From Methanobacteriota archaeon (lineage in GTDB: Archaea; Methanobacteriota; Methanobacteria; Methanobacteriales; Methanobacteriaceae): a stretch of DNA of 64,000 nucleotides. A model generated the notes under the pieces. That model had not been told where the DNA came from. It searched no databases and was given only the letters and a program-made list of their open reading frames with translations. The stretch spans positions 7,966-71,965 of the forward strand of contig JAEZRD010000067.1 of the NCBI GenBank assembly GCA_023440975.1. The letters run 5' to 3'. This document shows positions 29,590 through 38,802 of the stretch, piece by piece. Made by a program: the position numbers and the translations under genes. Position 1 is the first letter of the stretch; every line of letters starts with the position of its first letter.

Positions 29590-30135
29590 CTCCTCTAAGA
29601 TAATATAAATTTATTTTTATTCAACAATCTTTTTTCTATATTTATAGTTTATTTTTTGATGTACATATATATACCTTTCGAATATAATTAAACAATTCTT
29701 TTTTATAATAGTTTAAATTATTAAAAGGCAATGATAGATTTTTAAAATAAATTTTATTAAAATTTAATTTTTTAATTAAAAAATTATAGTTATAAAAAAT
29801 AGTATTTAATAAAATAAAAAAGTTTTAATGAATATTTAAAAGTTTTATCCAATTTGCAAATATTTTAATTATGATACTTTTTCGAAAAACTATTTATTAC
29901 ACATCGTCACATATTAATAATTACTAATAATTATAAAATAAGTAAACAAGCAATATCAGCAAAACTTATTTATTGAAAAATCCCAAATTATTCACTAAAT
30001 AAATTGCTTTAAACCTTTACTAAGAAAAAACAAAGATTAAATTCATTATATTTTTAATGAATTAAAATAATTACTTATTTTTAAATTCTATTAGTGTAAT
30101 TAAATTTTTAAAAATTTAAATGGAGAAAAAAAATA
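29590..30135. other. Divergent promoter spacer between two adhesin genes
   Basis: 546 bases, very AT-rich. Leftward promoter candidates include ATATATATAC (about 29665-29675); the rightward gene has GGAG 12 bases before its ATG. I see no ORF, RNA or clean repeat in it. An ACACATCGTCACATATTAATAATTAC stretch at about 29896-29925 is the only GC-containing patch and may hold a promoter for the rightward gene (sequence given only in part: CACATCGTCACAT). Confidence 0.4.
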
Positions 30136-31989
30136 ATGGATTATAAAAAAATTTTACTTCCATTAGTACTATTGGTATTATTAACTGTAGCTGTTTCTAC
30201 AGTTTCTGCAGCTGATGTAGCTGATAATAGTACTGTTTCATTAGCTGATTCTAGCTCTAACAGTGCTATTAATGATGTTTCAGTATACCAACAAACATCC
30301 TCACAGGATAGTGCATTACAAGCAAATGCAACTACACATATTGTAACTGCAGGTTCTAATACTAGTACTATACAAAAAGTAATTGATAATGCAACTGCTG
30401 GAGATACTATATCTTTTGAAGCAGGAGAATATAAGAATATTGATGGACTTAATGTTACCAAACAATTAAATCTTGTAGGTCAAACCACCGGTGTTAACGG
30501 AACTCATCCTATTTTTTACGGATTAGGTGATGGTAATAGTAATACAATAATTAATGTTGTTGCAAGTAATGTTAGTGATCCAAGTGGAACTACTATTAGT
30601 GGAATTGGATTCGTTATGACTCAAAATAATGCTTCTAAAGCAAATGATAATGGATATGGAGTTTACTGTAATGGTGTAAGTAATATATCAATTACAGACT
30701 GTGCATTTATTAATGGAAGTGCTGGAGTTTACTTCAGAACATGCAAAAATTGTTTAATAAATGATAGTTACTTTAAAGGAGTAACTGAATCTATAACTCA
30801 TGATGGTACTAAAGAAAAAGGAACTAAAGCGATTAATATAATGGGTGGTAGTAATATTACCGTTAGTAATAATATTGTGAGAGGAAATGTTCTTGATGCA
30901 GTATCTGTTGCATCTAATGCACAATATATAAATGTTATTGGTAACTATTTCTATAACGCTTCTTATGGTATGTTCTTTGGTGGAGGAGTAGGATTTGTTA
31001 CAATCAATAATAACACTTTTGATAGTGGAATAGCTGATGCAATTTCTCTTACTAAATCATCAACAACTACAACTATTACAAACAACACATTCAAAAACTT
31101 AAAAACTAATAAATGGACTAGTACTGTAATTTACTCCGAAGCAGGTAACACTGCACATGGTTACCCAAGCCCTATCGGTAACATAACCATTACTGGTAAC
31201 ACTTTTGAAGCAGCTGAAGGTCAAGATGCAGCTCAAATAACTGCTTACGAAATATACAGTAACGATAATCCTTTAACTGTAACTGGCGCAATTGTTTTAG
31301 ATAACAACACTTACAATAATGTTACTCCATTCAAATATTTCCAATACAACTGGGGAAATGCAAACAATGGTACTGTAATTATTACACCAGAATATTCAAA
31401 TACTACAATAACTGCTGATAACTTTACTGAAGCTTATGGTGACGGTAAAAACTTTACTGCAACTTTAACTGATGCTAATGGTTTAGCTGTTGTTGGTGAA
31501 CATGTTGCATTAAATCTTACTCGTGGATCTGCAAGTAAAGTTTACTGGGCAACTACTGATACTAATGGTCAAGTTCAATTACCAATTAACTTAGGTATTG
31601 GTGATTACACCGTAACTTACACTTTTGCAGGATGTAACGATTACAACGCAAGTACTGGTAGTGCTAGTATAACTGTAACTGCACCTGAAAATAAAACTAC
31701 TACTACATTAACTGTTAACAGTTTAACTGAAGCTTATGGTGCTGCTCAAAATTTAACTGGTAAATTAGTTGCAAATGGTGCTGCTATTGTTGGTCAACAC
31801 ATTGCATTAAAACTTACCCGTACTGCTACTAACCAAAGTAAAGTTTACTACAGAACTACTGATACTAATGGAGAATACCAAATACCTATTGAATTAAGTG
31901 CTGGTGCTTACACTGTAACAGCTACTTACGATGGTACTAGTGTTTATAGTTCTGCTAATGGTGAAGGAACTATTACAGTAACTGCTTAA
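30136..31989 (+). CDS. Adhesin-like protein with beta-helix and two C-terminal Ig-like repeats
   Basis: 617 residues. Signal peptide (5-26, ending VSAADV); right-handed beta-helix at about 75-420 (NITVSNNIVRGN, FVTINNNTFDSG); then two Ig-like repeats, about 425-515 and 522-617, each with an EAYG motif, a KVY(W/Y).TTDTNG block and a final SITVTA/TITVTA strand. No C-terminal membrane span or sortase motif, so it must be held on pseudomurein by other means or be secreted. The start ATG follows GGAG. Codon use shifts to C-ending codons after about 31080, in the last helix turns and repeats. Confidence 0.87.
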   Translation: MDYKKILLPLVLLVLLTVAVSTVSAADVADNSTVSLADSSSNSAINDVSVYQQTSSQDSALQANATTHIVTAGSNTSTIQKVIDNATAGDTISFEAGEYKNIDGLNVTKQLNLVGQTTGVNGTHPIFYGLGDGNSNTIINVVASNVSDPSGTTISGIGFVMTQNNASKANDNGYGVYCNGVSNISITDCAFINGSAGVYFRTCKNCLINDSYFKGVTESITHDGTKEKGTKAINIMGGSNITVSNNIVRGNVLDAVSVASNAQYINVIGNYFYNASYGMFFGGGVGFVTINNNTFDSGIADAISLTKSSTTTTITNNTFKNLKTNKWTSTVIYSEAGNTAHGYPSPIGNITITGNTFEAAEGQDAAQITAYEIYSNDNPLTVTGAIVLDNNTYNNVTPFKYFQYNWGNANNGTVIITPEYSNTTITADNFTEAYGDGKNFTATLTDANGLAVVGEHVALNLTRGSASKVYWATTDTNGQVQLPINLGIGDYTVTYTFAGCNDYNASTGSASITVTAPENKTTTTLTVNSLTEAYGAAQNLTGKLVANGAAIVGQHIALKLTRTATNQSKVYYRTTDTNGEYQIPIELSAGAYTVTATYDGTSVYSSANGEGTITVTA

Positions 31990-32095
31990 GTTTTAAGATA
32001 AAATTTTTTAATTCCATTTAAAAATTAGAATCTTAGAAAATAATTTTTTTTCTTGGATTCTTAATTTTTTTTGGGATTATTTTTTTACACAAATA

Positions 32096-32113
32096 TTATA
32101 ACACGTGTTATAA
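32096..32113. promoter_or_regulatory. 18-bp perfect palindrome before the giant adhesin gene
   Basis: TTATAACACGTGTTATAA, a fully symmetrical sequence 85 bases before the ATG at 32198, inside the 208-base spacer after the preceding adhesin. Its TATAAC-N4-GTTATA core is the same as at 3480-3495 and 40164-40179. Probable operator. Confidence 0.6.
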
Positions 32114-32197
32114 ATGTTTTTTTATTAAAATAATTAAATATCAATAGAAACATAATTACAATTCGTAAAAAAAATTAAAAACATTACGAGGTAAAAA

Positions 32198-35100
32198 ATG
32201 GAGAAAAAAATACTATTATTACTATCTCTAACATTACTAATAACAATATTATCTATAAGTGCAGTTACAGCTGCAGATACAAATCAAACAAATACAATAG
32301 ATAATACTACAAGTACTGTCAACCAGGATATTAATAATAACAATATAACCCTTAATAGTCAAATATCAACTAATTCTATTAGTTCAAATTACAATTCACA
32401 ACTTCAAATTACAAATGATAACGAAGTATCAAACACATATGAAACTTCATCATCAAATGGAACCACATATGTTGTGAATGGTTCTAGTCAAAATCAAATG
32501 GATGATCCAACTATTCAAACCGCCATAGACAAAGCAAGTGCTGGAGACACTATTTTAATTACTGGAACAAAATATGTACATTGCCATATAATTGTAAACA
32601 AACAATTAAACATAATAAGTGCAAGTGGAACAACCATGTCAACTTGCCCTTCCAATACAAAAGGTTCTAATGGATTAGGAGTATTTTACTTTACATCAGA
32701 TGCTTCAAATTCTGTAATATCTGGATTTACAATAATTAATGAAGCAGATTCAGATAACGATGTAAATCCTTATGGAATTTATATTAATGGTGCAAATAAC
32801 ATACTAATTACAAATTGTACAATTAGCTCTACTAATGGACAAGCTATACTTGTAAAAAAAGCTAAAAATACAACAATAGAAAACTCTAACATTAAAAGTT
32901 CAATAAAAGGAATAATCCTTGAAAATTCTAATAATACTTTAATTTATAATAATTATATTCATGACAACACATTAAATGGCATAAGTTTAGGTGATGGAGT
33001 TGCATACACTACAATTAACACAAACAACATTACCCTTAACTTATATGGAATTAATGCAAGTAGTTCAGATAATGTATATGTATTAAATAATCGAATTTTT
33101 TATAATAGAAACGGTGTAGACCAAAGCCATTCAACAATGGGTGCAGGAGTATATGTAAACAACAATATAACTTACATGCTAATTCGTGGAAATTACATAT
33201 ATGAAAATGGAATGTACGGAGTTTTCAATGATTACCGTGTGAGAAATCTTGTAAACCAATATGTACAAGTAATAGATCAAAACTTCTTTGGTTACCATAA
33301 ACAAAGAGCAGTTTTCACTGCAATTTACAAAGAAAATGCAGGTGGAGATTATAATTACAATGCAAGTGATGATACTTATTATTATGTTGGTGATGGTAAA
33401 GGAAATTATACTCAAGGAACTGGAATGATATTCATATGGAGTAATATTTACTATGGAGAATTATTCTGTGGAGGAACATCTTATGCCCCAGGTGTATTAA
33501 AAAGTTCAAATCCTTATAAAGATTTAATTGTTGGAAACATTACACAAGTTTCAAATGGTGTTTATTCCTTTTCTTTTGTATATAAAAATAATGGAAGTGT
33601 TGCCACAGGATTAAATGCTGTTGAAATGACATTTTTCTTAAATAAAAATAATACTAGTACTAGCCCTGTAAATGGGGACACTTATAATATAGTTAACATA
33701 AAGAATGGTACAGCAACTGTAGATTTTAGAACTGCTACTTATTTAACTAGTGGAAATAATGTTACCGTTATAGGACCAGGTTATGGATCATTAGACGGAG
33801 GTAATAGACCTTACGCATTTTATAATATAAATGATTCTGATATACCTACTAATGAGAGTACAAGTACTGTTTTAACTGCTGAGAATTTAACTAAAACTTA
33901 TGGAGTTTCCCAAAATTTCACTGGAAAATTAACAGACACACATGGAAACCCATTAATAGGCCAACATATAGCAATAAACCTAACCCGAACATCAAACGGA
34001 GCTAGTAAAATTTACTGGACAACCACTGATACAGAAGGTAATTATTATCTTGAAATAAACTTAGGTATTGGCCAGTATACTGCTTGGTCAAGATTTGGTG
34101 GTAATGATAAGTACAATGAAAGTAATTCTAGTATTGCAAGTATTATTGTTACTAAATCTGAGGAAAATCGTACAAGTACTGTTTTAACTGCTAATAAGTT
34201 TAATGAAACTTATGGTGCAGGTGATAATTTCACTGGAAAATTAACAGATACATATGGAAACCTACTAATAGGCCAACATATAGCAATAAACCTAACCCGA
34301 ACATCAAACGGAGCTAGTAAAATTTACTGGACAACCACTGATACCAATGGGGAATATCAATTAGCTATTAACTTAGGTATTGGAGAATATACTGTTTTAT
34401 CCAATTTTAGTGGCACTACTCTTTATCAAGGTTCCAGTGCAAGCAACACTTTGACTGTTACTAATGTAACAAGTCAAAAAAAAACTAAGTTAACTGGATC
34501 TAATTTAAATTCAACTGTAGGAAGTTATTATACTGTATTATTAACTGATAATGATACTAAAGCTCTTGTAAATCAAGAGCTTATAATAACTCTTTATAAA
34601 GGGACTATTTCTAAATCTTATAATGTAACAACTAATTCTGATGGAGTAGGTAAACTTCAAATTAATTTTAGTCCTGGAAATTATAGTGTTAAAGTGGAAT
34701 ATTTAGGTAATGAAAATTATTCTCCATGTGAAACAAGTAATTTCATAATCATAAACAAAAATACTACAATTTATATTCCTGTAAATGCAAGTAATGATGA
34801 AATACAAGACATATTAGATTCTGCTGATAATGGGAATAATATTCTTTTTTTAGGTAGTAATTATAATAATGTTTCATTAACAATTAATAAATCCTTGAAT
34901 ATTAGTAATAATATGAATACTAGTTTAAATGGTGTTAATGGTAGTTCTATTTTCACAATAACTAATTTAGGCAATGGTACTAATATTAGTAATTTTAATC
35001 TTATACCTTTGGAAGGTACTGGTATAAGTCTTTATAATACTAGTAATATTCAATTAAACAATAATAATGTTCTTAATACTTTAGATTCTAATTATACTTT

Positions 35101-36091
35101 AGAATATAGTAAAGGTCATAAAGTTATGCCTGGAAATGGTGTTAGTATAGTTAATAGTAGTAATGTGAATGTGGAATATAATAATATTAGTTTATTTGAA
35201 AATGGTGTGTATTTAGTATACTCTAATAATATTAGTATTACTAGTAATCTTTTAAAAAAGAATAATTATGGTTTAAATTATGATTTTAATGTAACTAACA
35301 CAAGTGTTTTTAATAATAATATAACTGATAATGTAGGTAATTATACTCTTGATGTTCCAGAAGGACCTTTAGGTTATGGTATATACCTTAATAATTCTGC
35401 AGTTAATGTAAGTATAATTTGTAATAATATTGTTAATGATTATATTGGAATACTTATTGACTCTAATCATAGTACCGGAATTGTAATTACTAGTAATCTT
35501 ATTAATGAAAATGCTCTTGAAGGTATTGTTTTCTGGAAACATTATAATCTTACTGAAAATGCAATTTATCCTGTGGTTACCGATAATGCAATATACAATA
35601 ATGCTAAAGGACCTAGTATGATGATTCTCGGTGAAATGAGTGCGAATCCCGAAGGAATTTATGGTCCAGGACAGTGGAATGACAGTTTAAAACTAGTTAT
35701 AGGTCCTAATTGGTATGGTACTAATCATTTAGTTACTTGGGATTTAAATGGAACTGTTGGAGCTGGTTCAATGTGTCCTAGAATTAAAACTACTCCAATT
35801 ACATTTAATATTACAATTGTTGAACCTGGAACATATAGTGTGAATTTTTATAAGAACGGTTCAATAGCTAGTAATTTACCTGAATTCACTGTATTTTTCA
35901 CACTTAATGTGAATGGTACTGAGAAAGAAGTAAATATTATTAATGGTACTGGAACTTTAACATTTAATGCTTCAGATTATAAATCTACAGGTAATATAAT
36001 TGAAGCATCTGCAGGTTCTCTTAAAAGTAATGAACGTATCTATTATGTTATTAGTAATTATACCGTTCCTGACAGTGAAGTGCCTGTATAA
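32198..36091 (+). CDS. Giant adhesin-like protein with two beta-helices and Ig-like repeats
   Basis: 1297 residues. Signal peptide (3-25, ISAVTAAD). First beta-helix about 95-370 (NNTTIENSNIKSSIKGIILEN), a beta domain 370-545, two near-identical Ig-like repeats (about 550-650 and 655-755, each starting STVLTA(E/N) and containing GQHIAINLTRTSNG), a third weaker repeat (about 758-850), a second beta-helix 860-1190, and a final beta domain. No membrane anchor at the C-terminus (ends DSEVPV). The repeats at DNA level show a recent duplication or gene conversion (see 33959-34344). Confidence 0.87.
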   Translation: MEKKILLLLSLTLLITILSISAVTAADTNQTNTIDNTTSTVNQDINNNNITLNSQISTNSISSNYNSQLQITNDNEVSNTYETSSSNGTTYVVNGSSQNQMDDPTIQTAIDKASAGDTILITGTKYVHCHIIVNKQLNIISASGTTMSTCPSNTKGSNGLGVFYFTSDASNSVISGFTIINEADSDNDVNPYGIYINGANNILITNCTISSTNGQAILVKKAKNTTIENSNIKSSIKGIILENSNNTLIYNNYIHDNTLNGISLGDGVAYTTINTNNITLNLYGINASSSDNVYVLNNRIFYNRNGVDQSHSTMGAGVYVNNNITYMLIRGNYIYENGMYGVFNDYRVRNLVNQYVQVIDQNFFGYHKQRAVFTAIYKENAGGDYNYNASDDTYYYVGDGKGNYTQGTGMIFIWSNIYYGELFCGGTSYAPGVLKSSNPYKDLIVGNITQVSNGVYSFSFVYKNNGSVATGLNAVEMTFFLNKNNTSTSPVNGDTYNIVNIKNGTATVDFRTATYLTSGNNVTVIGPGYGSLDGGNRPYAFYNINDSDIPTNESTSTVLTAENLTKTYGVSQNFTGKLTDTHGNPLIGQHIAINLTRTSNGASKIYWTTTDTEGNYYLEINLGIGQYTAWSRFGGNDKYNESNSSIASIIVTKSEENRTSTVLTANKFNETYGAGDNFTGKLTDTYGNLLIGQHIAINLTRTSNGASKIYWTTTDTNGEYQLAINLGIGEYTVLSNFSGTTLYQGSSASNTLTVTNVTSQKKTKLTGSNLNSTVGSYYTVLLTDNDTKALVNQELIITLYKGTISKSYNVTTNSDGVGKLQINFSPGNYSVKVEYLGNENYSPCETSNFIIINKNTTIYIPVNASNDEIQDILDSADNGNNILFLGSNYNNVSLTINKSLNISNNMNTSLNGVNGSSIFTITNLGNGTNISNFNLIPLEGTGISLYNTSNIQLNNNNVLNTLDSNYTLEYSKGHKVMPGNGVSIVNSSNVNVEYNNISLFENGVYLVYSNNISITSNLLKKNNYGLNYDFNVTNTSVFNNNITDNVGNYTLDVPEGPLGYGIYLNNSAVNVSIICNNIVNDYIGILIDSNHSTGIVITSNLINENALEGIVFWKHYNLTENAIYPVVTDNAIYNNAKGPSMMILGEMSANPEGIYGPGQWNDSLKLVIGPNWYGTNHLVTWDLNGTVGAGSMCPRIKTTPITFNITIVEPGTYSVNFYKNGSIASNLPEFTVFFTLNVNGTEKEVNIINGTGTLTFNASDYKSTGNIIEASAGSLKSNERIYYVISNYTVPDSEVPV
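33959..34344 (+). repeat. Tandem DNA repeat inside the giant adhesin gene (74 identical bases, offset 312)
   Basis: Bases 33959-34032 and 34271-34344 are identical over 74 bp and lie in a longer near-identical stretch (about 33914-34034 and 34226-34346), encoding GQHIAINLTRTSNGASKIYWTTTDT twice (given in part). Codons here favour CTA, ACC, CGA, AAC, unlike the T-ending codons around them, as if the segment was copied in. Confidence 0.85.
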
Positions 36092-36305
36092 TATGCAAAT
36101 AGTAGTAATAAATGAATAAAATTTTGTTTAAAAAAAATAGGAAAAAATAGTATTTAGAGAATTACTAATTCTTTAAGCTCTTTTTTTCTTTTAGTTTATA
36201 TTATTCTCTTTTTTTATAATACTTTTTTTATTTTAATTAATTCTTAAAAAAGGACAAAACTATGAATTTTTGTTAAATAATTAAAAAAATAGATATGAAA
36301 TAATT

Positions 36306-36878
36306 TTATTCAATTATTTCATAATATGATTCTTCTGCACAAGATTTACAAATTGGTCTTCCACTTCTTACAAGATGACGATCATCTGTAACTTTTTCTC
36401 CACAAACTGAACAAAATGTGCTTGTATGTAAGCTTCCAGGCATTTGTGCTTCAGGTATTGGTCGTATTTTTACTTTTTCAACATTGAATAATTCTTCAGC
36501 AGGAGTGTCTTTAAATCTTTGTATCATTTCATCTTTTGTTTCACATATATCTTCTTTACTGTTTGCATCTGCATCTGATACACGAATTGCTTCTTTTGTA
36601 TCCATATTATAGAATGTTACTCCAAATTTCCCATAATACATTTGTTTTAGACTTCTTTTTCCCATACTACATTTGGTTACAGATTGTACTGCATCTGCCA
36701 TACATCTATCAATTTCAACAAATACCATTAAATTTTTATGACGGGTATTTAATTCTAATCCCATTAAGTCCATTCCATACATTGCAAGTTTAGTTCCTAT
36801 TGCGATACCTCCACATACTTCTCCGTGGAATTCTTTTGCTTTTGCTAATTGTTCTTCATATGCTTCTTTAGTTATCAT
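36306..36878 (-). CDS. FmdE-family protein (formylmethanofuran dehydrogenase subunit E-like)
   Basis: 190 residues. The N-terminal FmdE domain carries FHGEVCGGIAIGTKLA and DRCMADAVQSVTKCSMGKRSLK (quoted in part), with the conserved His and Cys that bind metal. A C-terminal zinc ribbon has CSVCG and CKSC. FmdE/FwdE copurifies with the Mo enzyme in Methanosarcina and Methanothermobacter relatives, yet this gene is the last in an ABC importer operon, 20 bases after the ATPase gene. I infer a metal-handling role (Mo, W, Fe or Zn) rather than a structural subunit. Confidence 0.85.
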   Translation of the reverse strand: MITKEAYEEQLAKAKEFHGEVCGGIAIGTKLAMYGMDLMGLELNTRHKNLMVFVEIDRCMADAVQSVTKCSMGKRSLKQMYYGKFGVTFYNMDTKEAIRVSDADANSKEDICETKDEMIQRFKDTPAEELFNVEKVKIRPIPEAQMPGSLHTSTFCSVCGEKVTDDRHLVRSGRPICKSCAEESYYEIIE

Positions 36879-36898
36879 TTTTTTATCTCCAATTTTTT

Positions 36899-37726
36899 TT
36901 ATTCTATTTTTTTATAATCTTCAAGATTAAGGGTTAAGTTTGTTTTTAAAGGCACACAAACTTTTCTATCCTCAAAATCTAATAATTCTACTTTAATATC
37001 ATAAGCTTTCTCAAGGTTTTCTTCTGTTACAACATCTTCAGGACTTCCAAAGTCAATGAAATGTTTATTTTTCATTATAGCTACTTTATTACATGTTAAG
37101 AATGCATGATCTGGAAAATGTGAAGACATTATTATAGCCAAACCTAATTGAGATAAGTTTTCTAATATTTCTAGTAGTTTTATCTGGTTACCAAAATCTA
37201 AGTGTGATGTTGGCTCATCTAATATTAGTAGGTCTGGTTCTTGTGCTAGTACTCTTGCAAGAAATACTAATTGTCTTTCTCCACCACTTAAATTAGTGTA
37301 TGGTTTATCTCGTAAATCATAAATTCCAAGATTTTTTAATGCATTTTCAGCAATTTTTTTATCTTTTTCTTTAGGTGAAGCAGACAAGTTTATATAAGGA
37401 GTTCTACCCATTAGCACTACATCAAATACTGTAAATGGAAAGGACGGAACATGACCCTGTGGAATATAACCAATTACTTTAGATATTTCATTAAATGATA
37501 ATGTTTTAATATTTTTATCATTTAATAATATCTCACCTTCATCTATTTCATGCAATCCATTTAAACATTTAATTAAAGTAGTTTTACCAGTACCATTAGG
37601 GCCGAGAATACATAAAACATCTCCTCTATTTACATTGAAATTTATATTTTCAAAAATTTTAGGGGAATCTTCATCATATGAAAATGAAATATTTTTAACT
37701 TCAATCAAGTTTTCCATAATTATCAT
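36899..37726 (-). CDS. FecE/BtuD-type ABC importer ATPase
   Basis: 275 residues. Walker A GPNGTGKT (42-49), Q-loop GYIPQGH, signature LSGGERQLVFLARVLA, Walker B LLILDEPTSHLD, and switch His in MSSHFPDH. The family (type II importers) carries iron-siderophores, cobalamin, haem, and in some species molybdate/tungstate (MolC). Start ATG with GGAG three bases before it; a second ATG four codons on is also possible. Confidence 0.9.
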   Translation of the reverse strand: MIIMENLIEVKNISFSYDEDSPKIFENINFNVNRGDVLCILGPNGTGKTTLIKCLNGLHEIDEGEILLNDKNIKTLSFNEISKVIGYIPQGHVPSFPFTVFDVVLMGRTPYINLSASPKEKDKKIAENALKNLGIYDLRDKPYTNLSGGERQLVFLARVLAQEPDLLILDEPTSHLDFGNQIKLLEILENLSQLGLAIIMSSHFPDHAFLTCNKVAIMKNKHFIDFGSPEDVVTEENLEKAYDIKVELLDFEDRKVCVPLKTNLTLNLEDYKKIE

Positions 37727-37744
37727 TAACTCCTAAACTTTTTT

Positions 37745-38770
37745 TTACCATTGTGAGTATCCCTTACGAAGTAAATATAAGAATATTGGTACGCCTATAA
37801 GTGCTGTTAAAATTCCTAATGGTATTTCAATAGTTAAAACTGTCCTACTTATTGTATCAATTAATAGTAAGAAACTTGCACCTATACTTAATGAAGCAGG
37901 TAACAATATCTTATGGTCAGGCCCAACTATCATACGAGTTATATGGGGAACTACAAGACCAACCCATCCAATTATTCCACTAATACTTACACTTGCACTT
38001 GTAACAAGAGTACATGCAAAAATAATTATTAACCGTAATCTGTTAGGATTTAATCCTAAAGATTGTGCTTCCTCATCACCCATACTTAAAAGGTTTAAAT
38101 GCCATCGTAAAAGTAATATAATCACTAAACCAATAACTAATGGTATTAAAATCATGAATAATTGACTATTACTAACTTTACTTAAACTTCCCATTAACCA
38201 GAAAACAATTTCAGGTAATTTATCATAAGGATCTGCCAAATATTTAGTACCAGAAATTAGTGCATTGAAAAATGCTGATACTGCAATACCAGATAATACT
38301 AATACAAGAGTTCCACCTGCTTTGTAACTTTTACTTATAATGTAAGTTATACTAACGGATATTAACCCAAAAACAAAAGCTCCCAATTGTATAAACAGAT
38401 TACCTGCAGATAAAAGTATTGCAAGGGCTGCACCAAATCCTGCACCATTACTAACACCTAATAAATCAGGAGAAACAAGTGGGTTTTTAAATAATCCCTG
38501 AAAAGTTGCTCCTGCAATTGATAAACCTGCCCCTACAAGGATTGCAGCAATAATACGGGGCAATCTAACATCAAAAACAATACTTGAAACAGTAGGTGAA
38601 ACAGTTAAGCTTGGAATCAAAGGAGATAAAATTGTTTTAATTACATTTATTGGTGTTATAGGATATCTTCCCACCATAAATGCAGTAAAAAATAGTATTA
38701 TAGGTAGAAAAATAAGGATGCTATACGCTAAGGCTTCATGATTTTTTGCAATTAATCCAGATTCATCCAT
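37745..38770 (-). CDS. FecCD/BtuC-type ABC importer permease
   Basis: About 341 residues from ATG 38770; an in-frame TTG at 38800 would add ten residues. Nine to ten predicted spans with family motifs VRLPRIIAAILVGAGLSIAGATFQGLFKNPLVSPDLLGVSNGAG (quoted in part: LVSPDLLGVSNGAG) and the ATPase-contact loop EAQSLGLNPNRLR. Closely packed between the binding-protein and ATPase genes. Confidence 0.9.
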   Translation of the reverse strand: MDESGLIAKNHEALAYSILIFLPIILFFTAFMVGRYPITPINVIKTILSPLIPSLTVSPTVSSIVFDVRLPRIIAAILVGAGLSIAGATFQGLFKNPLVSPDLLGVSNGAGFGAALAILLSAGNLFIQLGAFVFGLISVSITYIISKSYKAGGTLVLVLSGIAVSAFFNALISGTKYLADPYDKLPEIVFWLMGSLSKVSNSQLFMILIPLVIGLVIILLLRWHLNLLSMGDEEAQSLGLNPNRLRLIIIFACTLVTSASVSISGIIGWVGLVVPHITRMIVGPDHKILLPASLSIGASFLLLIDTISRTVLTIEIPLGILTALIGVPIFLYLLRKGYSQW

Positions 38771-38802
38771 TGTTTTAACAACCCAATATAAGTAATACAA
38801 AT

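Noticed and set aside
27685..36091. Prophage or genomic island at the adhesin cluster
   Set aside because: No integrase, transposase, tRNA-flanked repeat or phage structural gene is present; composition matches the rest.
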